Origin: Streptomyces sp. NBC_00433
GTDB taxonomy: Bacteria > Actinomycetota > Actinomycetes > Streptomycetales > Streptomycetaceae
DNA: 64,000 nt
Assembly: GCA_036015235.1 (NCBI GenBank)
Contig: CP107926.1
Location: 5,413,501-5,477,500, forward strand
Reading direction: 5' to 3'
Shown here: positions 18,976 to 28,137 of the stretch, piece by piece
Layout of the letters: each line of letters begins with the position of its first letter
How positions within the stretch are numbered: the stretch's first letter is position 1
The notes under the pieces: generated by a model
What the model saw: only the letters and a program-made list of their open reading frames with translations
What the model was told of the DNA's origin: nothing
Database searches by the model: none
Made by a program: the position numbers and the translations under genes

Positions 18976-19485
18976 TCAGTACCCCGCCGGCGGGCCTTCC
19001 TGCGGGCCGAGTGTCGGCTCGAAGGCGGCGGTGTAGCGCGCGAAGTGCTCCTTCCACGCGTCGGCGGCGGGGGCCGGGCCGGTGAGCCGGGCGAGGCAGA
19101 CCTGCCAACCGGCCGCATTGCGCGCGGCGATGGGCGATTCCAGCTCGTCGGTGAGGACCAGCCGCGTACGGCCGTCGGACTCGGGGGTCAGGGTGAAGCG
19201 CAGCGTCTCGTCACCCCAGGTGTAAGCCAGTACGTGGGGCTCGTCGGCCTCCAGCACGACGCCGGTGAGCGTCGGGCCGCCCTCGAAGGGGAAGCTGATG
19301 GCGGCACCGGGCTTCCAGGCGTCGGTGATCACCCCGCACGGGAACCAGGCCTTCAGCTCCTCGGGATCGGTGATCGCCTGCCAGACCGCTTCCGGCGCCC
19401 TGGCCAGGACCCTTTCGAAGCGGACGACGGCCTTGGCGCCCTCGGTGCTCAGCGTGGCGTCGCCGCGGATGGTGGGGTCGTTCAT
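18976..19485 (-). CDS. SRPBCC (AHSA1-like) domain protein
   Basis: 169-aa START/Bet v1-like protein: VVRFERVLARAPEAVWQAIT, then DPEELKAWFP, a FEGGPTLTG strand, and a C-terminal helix WQVCLARLTG ending in W-K-E-H-F. These proteins bind small hydrophobic ligands. It overlaps the upstream ArsR gene by ATGA; the ArsR-SRPBCC pair is a common bacterial operon. Ligand unknown. Confidence 0.92.
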   Translation of the reverse strand: MNDPTIRGDATLSTEGAKAVVRFERVLARAPEAVWQAITDPEELKAWFPCGVITDAWKPGAAISFPFEGGPTLTGVVLEADEPHVLAYTWGDETLRFTLTPESDGRTRLVLTDELESPIAARNAAGWQVCLARLTGPAPAADAWKEHFARYTAAFEPTLGPQEGPPAGY

Positions 19486-19802
19486 GACGGTCCTTCCTCC
19501 AGATGGCGTTCGAGCCGGTCGAGGCTCTCGTTCCAGAGCCGCCGATACGGGGCCAGCCAGGCGTCCAACTCGGCCAGCGGCTCGGCCCGTATCCGGTACA
19601 GCCGCCGCTGGGCGTCGACGGTGACGGTCACCAGCCCCGCGTCGCGCAGCGTCCGCAGATGCTTGGAGACCGCGGGCTGACTCAGCCCCAGCCGCTCCAC
19701 CAGCTCGCCGACGGGCCGCTCCCCGTCCTTGAGGAGGTCGAGTATCCGTCGGCGATTCGTATCGGCGAGCACTGCGATGAGGTCGCCTGCCGGGGTGCTC
19801 AT
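19482..19802 (-). CDS. ArsR-family repressor
   Basis: 106-aa winged-helix repressor: LIAVLADTNRRRILDLLKDG, then LVERLGLSQPAVSKHLRTLR (recognition helix) and the wing VTVDAQRRLYRI. It has no cysteine metal site, so it is of the non-metal, SRPBCC-linked class. Its start codon is positioned for leaderless translation from the promoter at 19809-19838, which overlaps a palindromic operator, so autoregulation is likely. Confidence 0.95.
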   Translation of the reverse strand: MSTPAGDLIAVLADTNRRRILDLLKDGERPVGELVERLGLSQPAVSKHLRTLRDAGLVTVTVDAQRRLYRIRAEPLAELDAWLAPYRRLWNESLDRLERHLEEGPS

Positions 19803-19808
19803 GGGCCC

Positions 19809-19847
19809 AATATGCCTCCGGGGCTATATGCCTGTCAAGGTATATAG
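19809..19847 (-). promoter_or_regulatory. Leaderless promoter with ArsR operator
   Basis: On the minus strand, -35 TTGACA (19833-19838) and a -10 CATATT (19809-19814) are separated by 18 nt, and the ATG lies 6 nt downstream. The -35 sits in the spacer side of an inverted repeat, CTATATGCCT and AGGTATATAG, at 19824-19847, 9 of 10 positions matching. This is a good ArsR-type operator. Confidence 0.75.
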
Positions 19848-19947
19848 TGCCGCCTGCCCCGCCGGGCCGTCTCCGCGAGGGCCCGGCGGATGGGTGAGAG
19901 GGGTCGTGAGCCGGCCTACTGCCCGAGTGCGGGCTCTCGGCGGCGTG

Positions 19948-20229
19948 TCAGACCGGCACCACCATGATGATGCAGCGGTCGGGCGAAACCGCCACGGGTG
20001 CCGTGATCGCCGTGTAGTCGGCGGGGCGGACCCACGTGGCGTACTCGGCAGTCGAGTTGGGGGTCGATATCGCTGACTGCGGCACTTGACGTGCCATTGG
20101 CATATGCGGGAGGCTTACCGCCGTGGGGAGCGTGGGGTCGACCGTCATGGCTGTGGCGGCGTGACCGGTGGCCGTCCATGCGAGGCAGGCCATGGCCGAG
20201 ACGGTCATGGTCTGTGACACCTTGTTCAT
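19948..20229 (-). CDS. Small secreted protein of unknown function
   Basis: 93-aa protein with an N-terminal signal peptide (MNKVSQTMTVSAMACLAWTA, cleavage likely after GHA) and a short mature part rich in Thr, Pro and Val, including YATWVRPADYTAITAPVAVS. RBS AAAAAGGA lies 6 nt before the ATG, and a good promoter is seen upstream. It lies directly downstream of an AfsR-like regulator on the same strand, the position occupied by afsS in S. coelicolor, but the sequence and signal peptide are unlike AfsS. Confidence 0.7.
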   Translation of the reverse strand: MNKVSQTMTVSAMACLAWTATGHAATAMTVDPTLPTAVSLPHMPMARQVPQSAISTPNSTAEYATWVRPADYTAITAPVAVSPDRCIIMVVPV

Positions 20230-20265
20230 GATGTCCTTTTTATGTAATGGGACAGAGCGGGAGTC

Positions 20266-20294
20266 ACGCTACCTTCGCCTAAAGCGGTCTGCAA
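20266..20294 (-). promoter_or_regulatory. Promoter of the small secreted gene
   Basis: Minus-strand -35 TTGCAG (20289-20294) and -10 TAGCGT (20266-20271) with exactly 17 nt between them, giving a leader of about 30 nt to the RBS. Confidence 0.65.
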
Positions 20295-20329
20295 AAGAAT
20301 CGTTTCTGCTGCACCTGAGGCGATAAGAT

Positions 20330-20358
20330 GTCACGTGCGCATGTGTCTGACACGTGAC
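20330..20358. promoter_or_regulatory. GTCACGTG inverted repeat
   Basis: Perfect 8-bp arms GTCACGTG (20330-20337) and CACGTGAC (20351-20358) with a 13-bp spacer, located 36 nt upstream of the -35 of the secreted-protein promoter and 24 nt after the stop of the AfsR-like gene. It could be an activator site or a weak terminator. Confidence 0.5.
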
Positions 20359-20381
20359 TTCGGCTGTGACCGCGGCCGGGG

Positions 20382-23300
20382 TCAGTCCGTCAGGCCGTCC
20401 TTCAGTTCCGCCAGGCGGCGCCTGATGGCCGCGCTCTCGCGGTGTCCCTGGGCCTGTGCCGCCTCGAATGCGTGGCGCAGCAACGTATAAGCCGTGCGCG
20501 GGGCGCCGGACGCGAGATGGACTTCCGCCAGGAGAATCTGCGCCTCCACGACTTCGTCCAGGTCGCGTATTCTCGTGGCCGTCGCCACGGCAGCGGAGAG
20601 GTGTTCCGCGGCGGCGGCGAGCCGGCCCGCGTCGAAGTCGATCCTGCCCAGGCCCCGCAGGGCCTCCGCGACCTGGTGTGCCGCGCCGATGTCCCGTGCG
20701 ACCTGGAGGGCTTCGGTGAGGCAGCCGACGGCCGCCGCCGGCTCGCCGTGCTTCCCGTGCGCCACGCCCATGCTGATGAGCGTGTCCGCCTGGCCCTTCC
20801 TGTCGGCCAGCGAACGGAAGACCGGGAGCGCGGCGCGGCACAATTCGAGAGACCTCCCGGTGTCTCCGATTTCGGTGAGGACATCGGCGAGGCTGCCCTG
20901 CGCGATGGCCTGTTCGTGCCGGTGCCCGGAATTTCCCAGGCGGACGATGGCCTCCTCGAAAGCGTCGCTCGCCTCTGTGAGATTTCCGGTGCGCGACAGC
21001 CAATTTCCGATATTCACCAGGGCGCCCGCCGCCCGCCTTTCGTCGGCGGTTTCCACGAAGCCGGCGCGCGCTTTCTGGAAATGTTCGAGAGCGAGGTCGT
21101 TCTCGCCGAGATGGAGCCGGGCCACGCCGATGTTGTTGTGCAGCCGGGAAAGGAACCACACGTCTCCCGACGCTGCTTTCAGGGTGAAGGCCCGCTGGAA
21201 ATGGTCAAGGGCGATCGTCAGTTCGCCGCGGTGCCACTGGAGCGCGCCGACCGCACAGAGCGCCTCCGCCTCGGCCGCGGTGTCGCCCGTCGCGCGGGCG
21301 ATGTCGAGCGCGCGCCGGCAGGCGTCGGCCGCGCCCTCGTACCGGCCCGTGTTCGCGAGCGCGTCCGACAGGCCGAGCAGCGCCCGGCACAGGTCCGGTC
21401 GCGCGCCGTGCTCCGACCAGTGGGCGACGGCCCGTTGCAGCACGTCGACGGTGTGCTGCCAGTAGCACTCGGCGTTGAGGAAGCCGGCGACGCCGAAGGC
21501 GAGCCGGGCGGCGAGGTCGGGGTGGCCCTGGGCCACGGCGAAGCGCTCGACGGACAGGATGTTCTCGCGCTCGCTCGCCAGCCAGGCCGCGGCGGACTCG
21601 GCGTCGGGCCATGTCGGAATGCCCGCCGGGTAGTTGGCCGCGGGAACGGCCCCGCGCAACCTGCGCGGATAGGCCGTCCGGTCGGCCTGGCCGACAGCCT
21701 GGACGTAGAAGGTGATCAAGCGGAGGGCGATCTGGCCGCGAAGGTGCTCGTCGTCCTCCGCGGTGACCAGATGGTGGGCGTACTCGTGGAGAAGATCGTG
21801 GTAGGTGCACCGGTCGGGAACGGTCTCGCGCAGGAGTGCGTACGCCAGCAGGCCTTCCATGACGCGTTCGGCCGCGTCCGGCGAGGTATTCAGGATTGCG
21901 GCGGCGACCGGAATGGTGATGTCCGGTCCCGGGTGGAGGCTGAGCCGGCGGAATGCCTGGCGTTGCGCTTTGGTGAGCGTGCGATAGCTGAGGTCGAAGA
22001 TACGGGTGAGGTCCCGGTCCGCGGTGTCGTGGATTTCGTTGAGGCGCCCGGGGCGGGTCAGGCGGTCCTGCACGGTGGCGAGCGTCCAGACGCCGCGCGC
22101 CTGGAACCGGCTGGCGATCAGCTCAAGGGCGAGCGGCAGCCTGCCCAGCAGGTCCACGACGCGGCCGACCGCATCGAGGTCCCGGGTGCGGTCCTCCCCG
22201 GCGAACCGGCGGAAGAGCGCGACCGCGTCCGCTTGCGGCAGCACGTCCAGTCGCACGCAACGGGCCGCCGGCAGGCCGGTGATGTGGCGGCGGCTGGTCA
22301 ATATCACCAGCGACGCGGTGTCGTGCGGGAGCAGCGGGCGGACCTGGTCCGCGTCCACGACGTCGTCCAGGACGATGACGGCCCGGCGCCGGGTCAGCAT
22401 CGAGCGCCATAATTCGGCCAATTCGTCCACGTCGACCGGGATGTTGTCGGACGGCGTCCCGAGCAGCCGCAGCAGGGCGGTGAGGGCCTCGGCGGGAGTC
22501 AGCGGCTCCTGGAGCGCGGAGTGGGCGCGCAGGTCCAGGTAGAGCTGCGAATCCGGGTAGCGGTCGGCGAGCCGGGCGGCCGTGTGGACGGCCACGGCCG
22601 TCTTGCCGATGCCGCCCATGCCGCTGACGGATTCCAGGGCGACGACCGGGCCGTCCACCGCGGTGGCGAAGGAGTCGGTGAGGGTGCGCAGTTCCTCGTA
22701 GCGGCCGATGAGCGGCGGCTGGCCGGGCAGATTCCGCGGTGCGTGGTCCCCGGCGGCTTCCGGGCGGGGCAGCAGGGTGGCCCGCAGCGGCGTCCCCGAC
22801 GCCACCGGGGCGGAAGCGGCGGCGGCCGTGTGTACGAGGTCGGCCACGGGGACGTGGTTGAGCACACCCATGTGGAGACGTTCCAGGGCGGGTCCCGGGC
22901 GGGCGCCGTACTCCGCCATCAGCACCCGCCGCGCCCTCTCGTACACCCGCAGCGCGTCGGCGTAGCGCCCGCTGCCGTAGTAGGCGAGCGTGAGATGGCC
23001 CAGCAGGGTCTCGTCGTCGGGGTGCTGGGCTGTCAACGCGGCAAGCTCGGGGGCGAGTTCCCGGAAGCGGCCGAGGCGCAGGTCGACGGCGGTGCGGGAG
23101 ACCGCGGCCGCGAGGCGGCGCTCGGCGAGTGTCCCGCGTACGGTCTCGGCCCACAGGCCCGGCAATCCGCTGAGGGCCTCGCCCTCCCACAATTCCTCCG
23201 CCCGCCGGAAGACTTCGGCCGCGCGCTCGTCCTCCGCGGTGCCGGCGGCGGCATTCACCAGGCGCTGGTAGCGGTGCCAGTCGACGGCTTCCGGGTCGGC

Positions 23301-23585
23301 TTCGAGGGTGTAGGTGTGCGAGCGGCTGACGATCCGCGGGGCGTGCGGGGCGGTGCCGGCTCGGAGCAATCGGCCCCGCAGCCGGGAGATGTAGGTGTGG
23401 GCGTTCTCCCGCGCGTGCGCGGGCGGTTCGCCGTCCCACAGCCGGCCCACCAGGCTGTGCAGCGCGACGGGACGTCCGACGTCCAGCGCGAGAGCGGCCA
23501 GGACCGTCCGCTCCTTCAGCGAGCCGACGTCCAGGCGTTCGCCGCCCACCCGTAACGACACCGGCCCCAGTAACCGGATTTCCAC
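20382..23585 (-). CDS. AfsR-like SARP regulator (SARP-NB-ARC-TPR)
   Basis: 1067-aa regulator. The N-terminus (MEIRLLGPVSLRVGGERLDV) is an OmpR-like winged helix, followed by a BTAD domain (PEAVDWHRYQRLV to about residue 255). The centre is an NB-ARC ATPase with Walker A GMGGIGKTAVAV, Walker B RAVIVLDDVVDADQVRPLLP and a GLPLAL-type motif written GRLPLALELI. The last 350 residues are TPRs of about 40 residues. This is the AfsR architecture; such proteins activate secondary metabolism. Start GTG 23585 follows GGGGAGGGGAG. It is divergent from an NB-ARC/TPR gene. Not named afsR, because many paralogues share this layout. Confidence 0.92.
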   Translation of the reverse strand: MEIRLLGPVSLRVGGERLDVGSLKERTVLAALALDVGRPVALHSLVGRLWDGEPPAHARENAHTYISRLRGRLLRAGTAPHAPRIVSRSHTYTLEADPEAVDWHRYQRLVNAAAGTAEDERAAEVFRRAEELWEGEALSGLPGLWAETVRGTLAERRLAAAVSRTAVDLRLGRFRELAPELAALTAQHPDDETLLGHLTLAYYGSGRYADALRVYERARRVLMAEYGARPGPALERLHMGVLNHVPVADLVHTAAAASAPVASGTPLRATLLPRPEAAGDHAPRNLPGQPPLIGRYEELRTLTDSFATAVDGPVVALESVSGMGGIGKTAVAVHTAARLADRYPDSQLYLDLRAHSALQEPLTPAEALTALLRLLGTPSDNIPVDVDELAELWRSMLTRRRAVIVLDDVVDADQVRPLLPHDTASLVILTSRRHITGLPAARCVRLDVLPQADAVALFRRFAGEDRTRDLDAVGRVVDLLGRLPLALELIASRFQARGVWTLATVQDRLTRPGRLNEIHDTADRDLTRIFDLSYRTLTKAQRQAFRRLSLHPGPDITIPVAAAILNTSPDAAERVMEGLLAYALLRETVPDRCTYHDLLHEYAHHLVTAEDDEHLRGQIALRLITFYVQAVGQADRTAYPRRLRGAVPAANYPAGIPTWPDAESAAAWLASERENILSVERFAVAQGHPDLAARLAFGVAGFLNAECYWQHTVDVLQRAVAHWSEHGARPDLCRALLGLSDALANTGRYEGAADACRRALDIARATGDTAAEAEALCAVGALQWHRGELTIALDHFQRAFTLKAASGDVWFLSRLHNNIGVARLHLGENDLALEHFQKARAGFVETADERRAAGALVNIGNWLSRTGNLTEASDAFEEAIVRLGNSGHRHEQAIAQGSLADVLTEIGDTGRSLELCRAALPVFRSLADRKGQADTLISMGVAHGKHGEPAAAVGCLTEALQVARDIGAAHQVAEALRGLGRIDFDAGRLAAAAEHLSAAVATATRIRDLDEVVEAQILLAEVHLASGAPRTAYTLLRHAFEAAQAQGHRESAAIRRRLAELKDGLTD

Positions 23586-23786
23586 CAGCGCTCCCCTCCC
23601 CGCTGGCCCCGTCCCTGATGATGAGCATGACATGAGCATGCGTTCGGCTACCAGGGAGGGAGAACGGCCTGGCCGGATTGCGGCCGTCAAGGCGTGAACG
23701 TGCGATTCGTGCAGACGAAGATGACCTTGGCATATGCGCACGGCATGTGGATGTTCGAGGTGCGCGGGCCGGACAAGGGGGCGCAG

Positions 23787-25988
23787 ATGGACGGTTCACC
23801 GCACGGCGTGCACCACAACAGCATCTCGGGAGACGCGCAGCTGACCGGCTTCACCATCCAGGCCAGGGATGTGCACGGCGGCGTCCACGTCTACGCCCCG
23901 CCCAGACCCGTGCCCCGGCAACTTCCGCCCGTCCCCGGCCATTTCACCAACCGCGCCGCCGATCTCGCGGCCCTGGACCGGCTGCTGGCACGCCCGCCGG
24001 CGCGACAGGGCGGCCCGGCGGCCGCCGCCGTACCGCTGATCGTGGTCAACGGGCCGGCCGGCATCGGCAAGACCACCCTGGTCTCCCGCTGGCTCAGCGG
24101 CCGCACCGCCGACTTCCCCGGCGGCCAGCTCTACGCCGACCTGCGCGGCCACACCGAGCAGGGGCCTGCGGCGCCGGGCGAGGTCCTGGGACGCTTCCTG
24201 CGCGCGTTCGGCGCGACCTCGGTACCCGCCGACCTGGCGGAGCAGACGGCCGAGTGGCGGTCGCAGACGGCGGGCCTGAAGGTGGCGGTCCTGCTCGACA
24301 ACGCCTTCACGGCAGCGCAGATACGCCCCCTGCTGCCCGCGGGCCCCGGCAGCGTCGCCGTGGTGACCAGCCGCCGGCGGCTGACCGGACTCGCCCTGGA
24401 CGGCGCCGACTTCCACCATCTCCAGGGCATCGACGCCGCCGACGGGGTCGAACTGCTCGCCCTCGGTATCGGCGCGGACCGCGTGGCCGGCGAACTCGCC
24501 GACGCGCAGCGTTTGGTGGACCTGTGCGCGGGCCTGCCCCTCGCCGTGTGCCTGGCGTCCGCGCGGCTGGCTTCCCGCCCGCAGCAGCCCGTCGCGGCAC
24601 TCGCCGAGGCGCTGGCGCCCGACGCGGACGGGCTCGCGGCACTCGACGTCGAAGGGGAGGTCACCGTGGGCAAGGCCCTGGACGCGTCCTACGCGGTGCT
24701 CGACGCCGAGGCGGCACTCCTCTACCGGCGGCTGGGCCAACTCCCGCTGCTGACCGCCTTCGACACCCTGACCGCGGCGGCCGCCTGCGCCAGATCCCCG
24801 CGCTGGGCCGCGCACCGCCTCGACGTACTCGTGGAGGCGAACCTGGTGGAGGTCGGCGGCCCCGACACCTACCGCTTCCACGACCTGGTCCGCGTGCACG
24901 CCCACGGCCTGGGCGCGGCGGACACCGGGGACGGCAGCCCGGAGGTGACCCTGCGGCGCCTCTGCGACTGGCTCCTGCACACCACGACCGCCGCCGAACA
25001 GCGGCTGACGCCGACCCAGTTGATGCTGCCCCGCGACTACGCCTACCCGCCCGACCTGCCGCCGCCCTTCGCCGACGACCCCGGCGCCGTCCGGTGGCTG
25101 GACGCCCACCGCCTCGACCTCATGGCCGCGATGCGGCAGGCCGCCGACCGCGGCTGGTACGCCCTGGTCTGGCAACTCGCCAACGCCATGTGGCCGTTGT
25201 TCCTCCGCCTGCGCCACTACGACCTGTGGATCGAGGCCTACGACATCGGGCTCGCCGCCGCCCGCAGCGACGGAAACCCGCGGGCGGAACGGCAGATGCT
25301 CACCTCCGGCGCCATCGGCCTGAACGCGGCCCGCCGCTTCGACGACGCCGCCGCCCGCTACGAGGAGGCACTGCGGGCCGCCAGAGCCGCGGGCGACAGC
25401 CGGGACGAAGGCCAGGCGCTGCTCGGCATCGGCCGCTGCCACCGGGAGGCCGGCCGGCCCGACGCCGCCGTGCCGTATCTACGGCAGGCCATCACGGTGT
25501 GGGAGGCCTGCGGCTACCCGCGCGGCGCGGCGCTGGCCCGTACCGTACTCGGCGAACTGGCCCTGGCGGACGGCCGGCCCGACGAGGCCGCGGCCCACTT
25601 CGCCCAGGCGCGGGAGGCGCTCGTGGCGGTGAACGACCCGCACGACGCCTCCCGCGCCCTCGCCTTCCTCGGCCGGGCCCGCGCGCTGGGCGGCGACCAC
25701 GAGGGCGGCGCGGCCCTGATGGCGGAGGCGCTCGCCGTCTTCGCCGCCTCCGGCGCGACGCACTGGCAGGGCCGAGCACTGGAAATGCTCGGCGACAGCG
25801 CCCGCGAGAACGCCGACCACCCCCGTGCGGTGGACCTGTTGACGCGGGCGCTTGCCTGCTACGAGATCACCAGCCCGGCGGACGCCCGCCGGGTGCGGGC
25901 TCGCGTGGACGAGCTGTGGGCGGAGGCGGGGTCGGAGGCGGGCTCAGGGGAGGGCGCCCAGGCCGCCCCGGAGCGGGACGTCCCGTGA
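23787..25988 (+). CDS. NB-ARC/TPR protein with amyloid-like N-motif
   Basis: About 733 aa, STAND NTPase without a DNA-binding domain. The N-terminal 35 residues carry NSISGDAQLTG followed by TIQARDVHGGVHVY, a short Gly/Gln motif resembling the bacterial amyloid signalling sequences of NLR-like proteins. Next comes an NB-ARC core with Walker A NGPAGIGKTTLV, Walker B VAVLLDNAFTAAQIRPLLP and GLPLAVCLA. The C-terminal 300 residues are TPRs. Start ATG 23787 has AAGGGGG upstream; an in-frame ATG at 23694 would add 31 residues with less typical composition. Divergent from the AfsR-like gene. Role may be signalling or defence; unproven. Confidence 0.85.
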   Translation: MDGSPHGVHHNSISGDAQLTGFTIQARDVHGGVHVYAPPRPVPRQLPPVPGHFTNRAADLAALDRLLARPPARQGGPAAAAVPLIVVNGPAGIGKTTLVSRWLSGRTADFPGGQLYADLRGHTEQGPAAPGEVLGRFLRAFGATSVPADLAEQTAEWRSQTAGLKVAVLLDNAFTAAQIRPLLPAGPGSVAVVTSRRRLTGLALDGADFHHLQGIDAADGVELLALGIGADRVAGELADAQRLVDLCAGLPLAVCLASARLASRPQQPVAALAEALAPDADGLAALDVEGEVTVGKALDASYAVLDAEAALLYRRLGQLPLLTAFDTLTAAAACARSPRWAAHRLDVLVEANLVEVGGPDTYRFHDLVRVHAHGLGAADTGDGSPEVTLRRLCDWLLHTTTAAEQRLTPTQLMLPRDYAYPPDLPPPFADDPGAVRWLDAHRLDLMAAMRQAADRGWYALVWQLANAMWPLFLRLRHYDLWIEAYDIGLAAARSDGNPRAERQMLTSGAIGLNAARRFDDAAARYEEALRAARAAGDSRDEGQALLGIGRCHREAGRPDAAVPYLRQAITVWEACGYPRGAALARTVLGELALADGRPDEAAAHFAQAREALVAVNDPHDASRALAFLGRARALGGDHEGGAALMAEALAVFAASGATHWQGRALEMLGDSARENADHPRAVDLLTRALACYEITSPADARRVRARVDELWAEAGSEAGSGEGAQAAPERDVP

Positions 25989-26535
25989 CGGCCAGGTCCG
26001 CGTTCGCGAGGCGGCCGGGTGAACCGCCCGCCACCAGGTAGGCGTGCAGGCAGGACGGGACCAGCCGATGGTGCTGCCAGGCGCCACCCCGGCCCGTACC
26101 CCGGCCGACGGTCAGGCCAGGCGGGAGGCCGGCGCAGGCGACTGCCCATCCGCCGCCCGCCAGGGCCACCGCGCGGAGGGCGGCGCCCGGGTGGTCGGCG
26201 AGCAGGCCCTCCAGCCGGCGCCGTGCCTCGCCCTCCGGCCGGGGCAGGCTCGCCGCCACCACGTCCGCGCAGGCCGCCGACCGCCGGTCAGCGCACGTAT
26301 CGGCGTCCACGGCGAAGTGCTCGTCGAGGACGTGGAGGACGTCCGGGAGGTCGGGGACATCGGGGACACCGGGGACGGAGAGCCCGGGTGCGGATACGGG
26401 TGCCGGTACGGTCCCGGGTGCGGCCGTCAGCGCGAGGGCGCGCCGTCCCCACCGCAGCGTGACGTCCAGGCCCGCCGACGGCAGTCCGACGCCAGGGCCG
26501 GCCGCACGCAGCGCCACCGTGACGAAGCCGGTCAC
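25867..26535 (-). CDS. Hypothetical protein coupled to transferase gene
   Basis: Up to 222 aa, starting at GTG 26535 in a GTGA overlap with the upstream transferase-like gene. The first half is orderly (VTGFVTVALRAAGPGVGLPS, LDVTLRWGRRALALTA, LDEHFAVDADTCAD), the last 60 residues are Pro/Arg-rich. Its 3' end overlaps the convergent NB-ARC gene by 122 nt, which is long; the true end may be set by translation only. No family recognised. The coupling argues that it is real. Confidence 0.5.
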   Translation of the reverse strand: MTGFVTVALRAAGPGVGLPSAGLDVTLRWGRRALALTAAPGTVPAPVSAPGLSVPGVPDVPDLPDVLHVLDEHFAVDADTCADRRSAACADVVAASLPRPEGEARRRLEGLLADHPGAALRAVALAGGGWAVACAGLPPGLTVGRGTGRGGAWQHHRLVPSCLHAYLVAGGSPGRLANADLAVTGRPAPGRPGRPPLSPPPTPPPPTARPREPAPGGRPPGW

Positions 26536-27770
26536 GCCGATTCCCGTTCCGTGCCCCACACCAGCTCGTCCCACCCCGGCGGTTCCGGCAGCAGCCTGGT
26601 CACCGGCGGGTGCGCCGGACTGCCCAGCCCCATCACGCGGTACATCAGCGCGCGCATCTTCCGCGCGAAGAGCCCTGGTTCCGAGGTGATCCTGGCGGCG
26701 ACGGCCGCGCGCCCGGAGTCCCTCTCGCCGTCCCGCCGTTCGGCGGCCGCGTAGTCCAACTGTTCGAGCAGCGGGTGTCCCGGCGACAGCGCCGGTACGG
26801 CGAGGGCGAGCGCGGCGGCGGGGGAGGCCGGGTTGACCTCCTGCGCCGGCGGTCCGGTGAGCAGCAGCGCCGCCTCCGTCAACGTGCCGTACAGCGTGAC
26901 GGATCCGTGGTCGCCGATGACCACGTCGGCGGCGATCAGTATGCTCCGCCAGTCCGTTTCCGGCGGCACCAGCGCGATACCCGCCTGCCGGCACCGCGCC
27001 ATCCACGACCTGACCTGCCAAGCGCCGTGGCCGGACCAGATGTTCGGGTGCGTGAGCACGGCCACCCGGTGCGTGTCGCGCGGGATTTCGCTCATCAGCC
27101 GCGGCAGCAGCGCGTCGAAGCGGCTGAAGGACGACCACGGCCCCCAGGTGGAGGCGGCCACCACCAGCTTCCGCCCGTCCGACAGGCCGAGCGCCCGCCG
27201 GAAGGCCGGGCGCAGCGGCAGGCTCGCCGTGATCCGGTCGTGCACCGGGTCCCCGACGACCTCGGCGCGGGGCACCGCCTCGGGGCAGTGCCGGCGCAGC
27301 TCGCGCAGCTCGGCCCGGTGCGGCAGCACGACGGCCGCGGGCAGCCGCCCGCCGGGCATCAGGTCCACCTTGCGCATCCCGGCCACCCCGGGATCCTCGG
27401 TGCCGACCACCCGCTTCAGATACGCCGCCCCGTGCGGCATCGTGATGAGCGGCGCCCGCAGCTCCTCGACCCCGAGCCGCCCGGCGGCCAGCACGAGGTC
27501 GAACTCCATCCGTACGGCCTCGTCCCACGGCAGCACGGCGCACCCCAGCCGCGCGAGCAGCGCCGGCACCTCGTCCCCGAACACGTGCGGCGGCGCCGTG
27601 AAGACCACCTGCACCCTGAAGTCCCCATCCAGCAACGGCAGTACGTCCAGCAGCCGCTGCACGTACGTGACGGTGTGCGCGACCACCAGCACTCTCTTGC
27701 ACCCGACAACCGTCAGATACTGACGCGTCGCCGCGTCCGGCATCCGCCCGATCGTTCGTAAGGCTGACAC
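26532..27770 (-). CDS. Glycosyl/glycerophosphotransferase-like protein
   Basis: 412-aa GT-B-like protein. An N-terminal Rossmann-type start (RVLVVAHTVTYVQRLLDVLP), a central HRAELRELRRHCPEAV, and a C-terminal ADVVIGDHGSVTLYGTLTEA motif, which resembles the nucleotide-site motif of CDP-glycerol glycerophosphotransferases and related epimerase/GT-B proteins. STWGPWSSFSRFD supports that fold. Start GTG 27770 has GGGGGATGTC upstream. It could act on a wall polymer or other acceptor; substrate unknown. It is followed by a coupled hypothetical gene. Confidence 0.65.
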   Translation of the reverse strand: MSALRTIGRMPDAATRQYLTVVGCKRVLVVAHTVTYVQRLLDVLPLLDGDFRVQVVFTAPPHVFGDEVPALLARLGCAVLPWDEAVRMEFDLVLAAGRLGVEELRAPLITMPHGAAYLKRVVGTEDPGVAGMRKVDLMPGGRLPAAVVLPHRAELRELRRHCPEAVPRAEVVGDPVHDRITASLPLRPAFRRALGLSDGRKLVVAASTWGPWSSFSRFDALLPRLMSEIPRDTHRVAVLTHPNIWSGHGAWQVRSWMARCRQAGIALVPPETDWRSILIAADVVIGDHGSVTLYGTLTEAALLLTGPPAQEVNPASPAAALALAVPALSPGHPLLEQLDYAAAERRDGERDSGRAAVAARITSEPGLFARKMRALMYRVMGLGSPAHPPVTRLLPEPPGWDELVWGTERESA

Positions 27771-27919
27771 GACATCCCCCAGGTATCTTCGCTCCGGGCA
27801 ACCAACCTGGCGCCCAGCGACGGGATGCCCGAGGGGGCGGACGGATCCCTTGCCGTGCCCTTGCAGAAACCTTGCACGGGCCTGTCGGCGTATCCGGACG
27901 CGCATCACGCGGGGCGCGG

Positions 27920-27937
27920 GCGCCACCTCGGTGGCGC
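27920..27937 (-). terminator. Terminator of tRNA-Glu
   Basis: GCGCCAC and GTGGCGC form a 7-bp stem with a CTCG loop, about 50 nt downstream of tRNA-Glu on the minus strand. Confidence 0.55.
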
Positions 27938-27985
27938 GGGTTCTCCGGGAGGGCGCGGATGACTCGACGCGCCAAAAGAAGGTGG

Positions 27986-28058
27986 TACCCCCAACGGGAT
28001 TCGAACCCGTGCTACCGCCTTGAAAGGGCGGCGTCCTGGGCCACTAGACGATGAGGGC
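27986..28058 (-). tRNA. tRNA-Glu(TTC)
   Basis: 73-nt cloverleaf on the minus strand: acceptor GCCCTCA pairs with TGGGGGT, anticodon stem CCGCC/GGCGG holds loop CTTTCAA with anticodon TTC, T-arm ACGGG-TTCGAAT-CCCGT. CCA is not encoded. Confidence 0.95.
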
Positions 28059-28137
28059 TAACCGGCCAGCCGTCAGCGCCTTGCGACGCAGTTCGGGGAC
28101 GTGAGGAGCATAGAGGATGCGCGGGGGCTTGGCCAAA

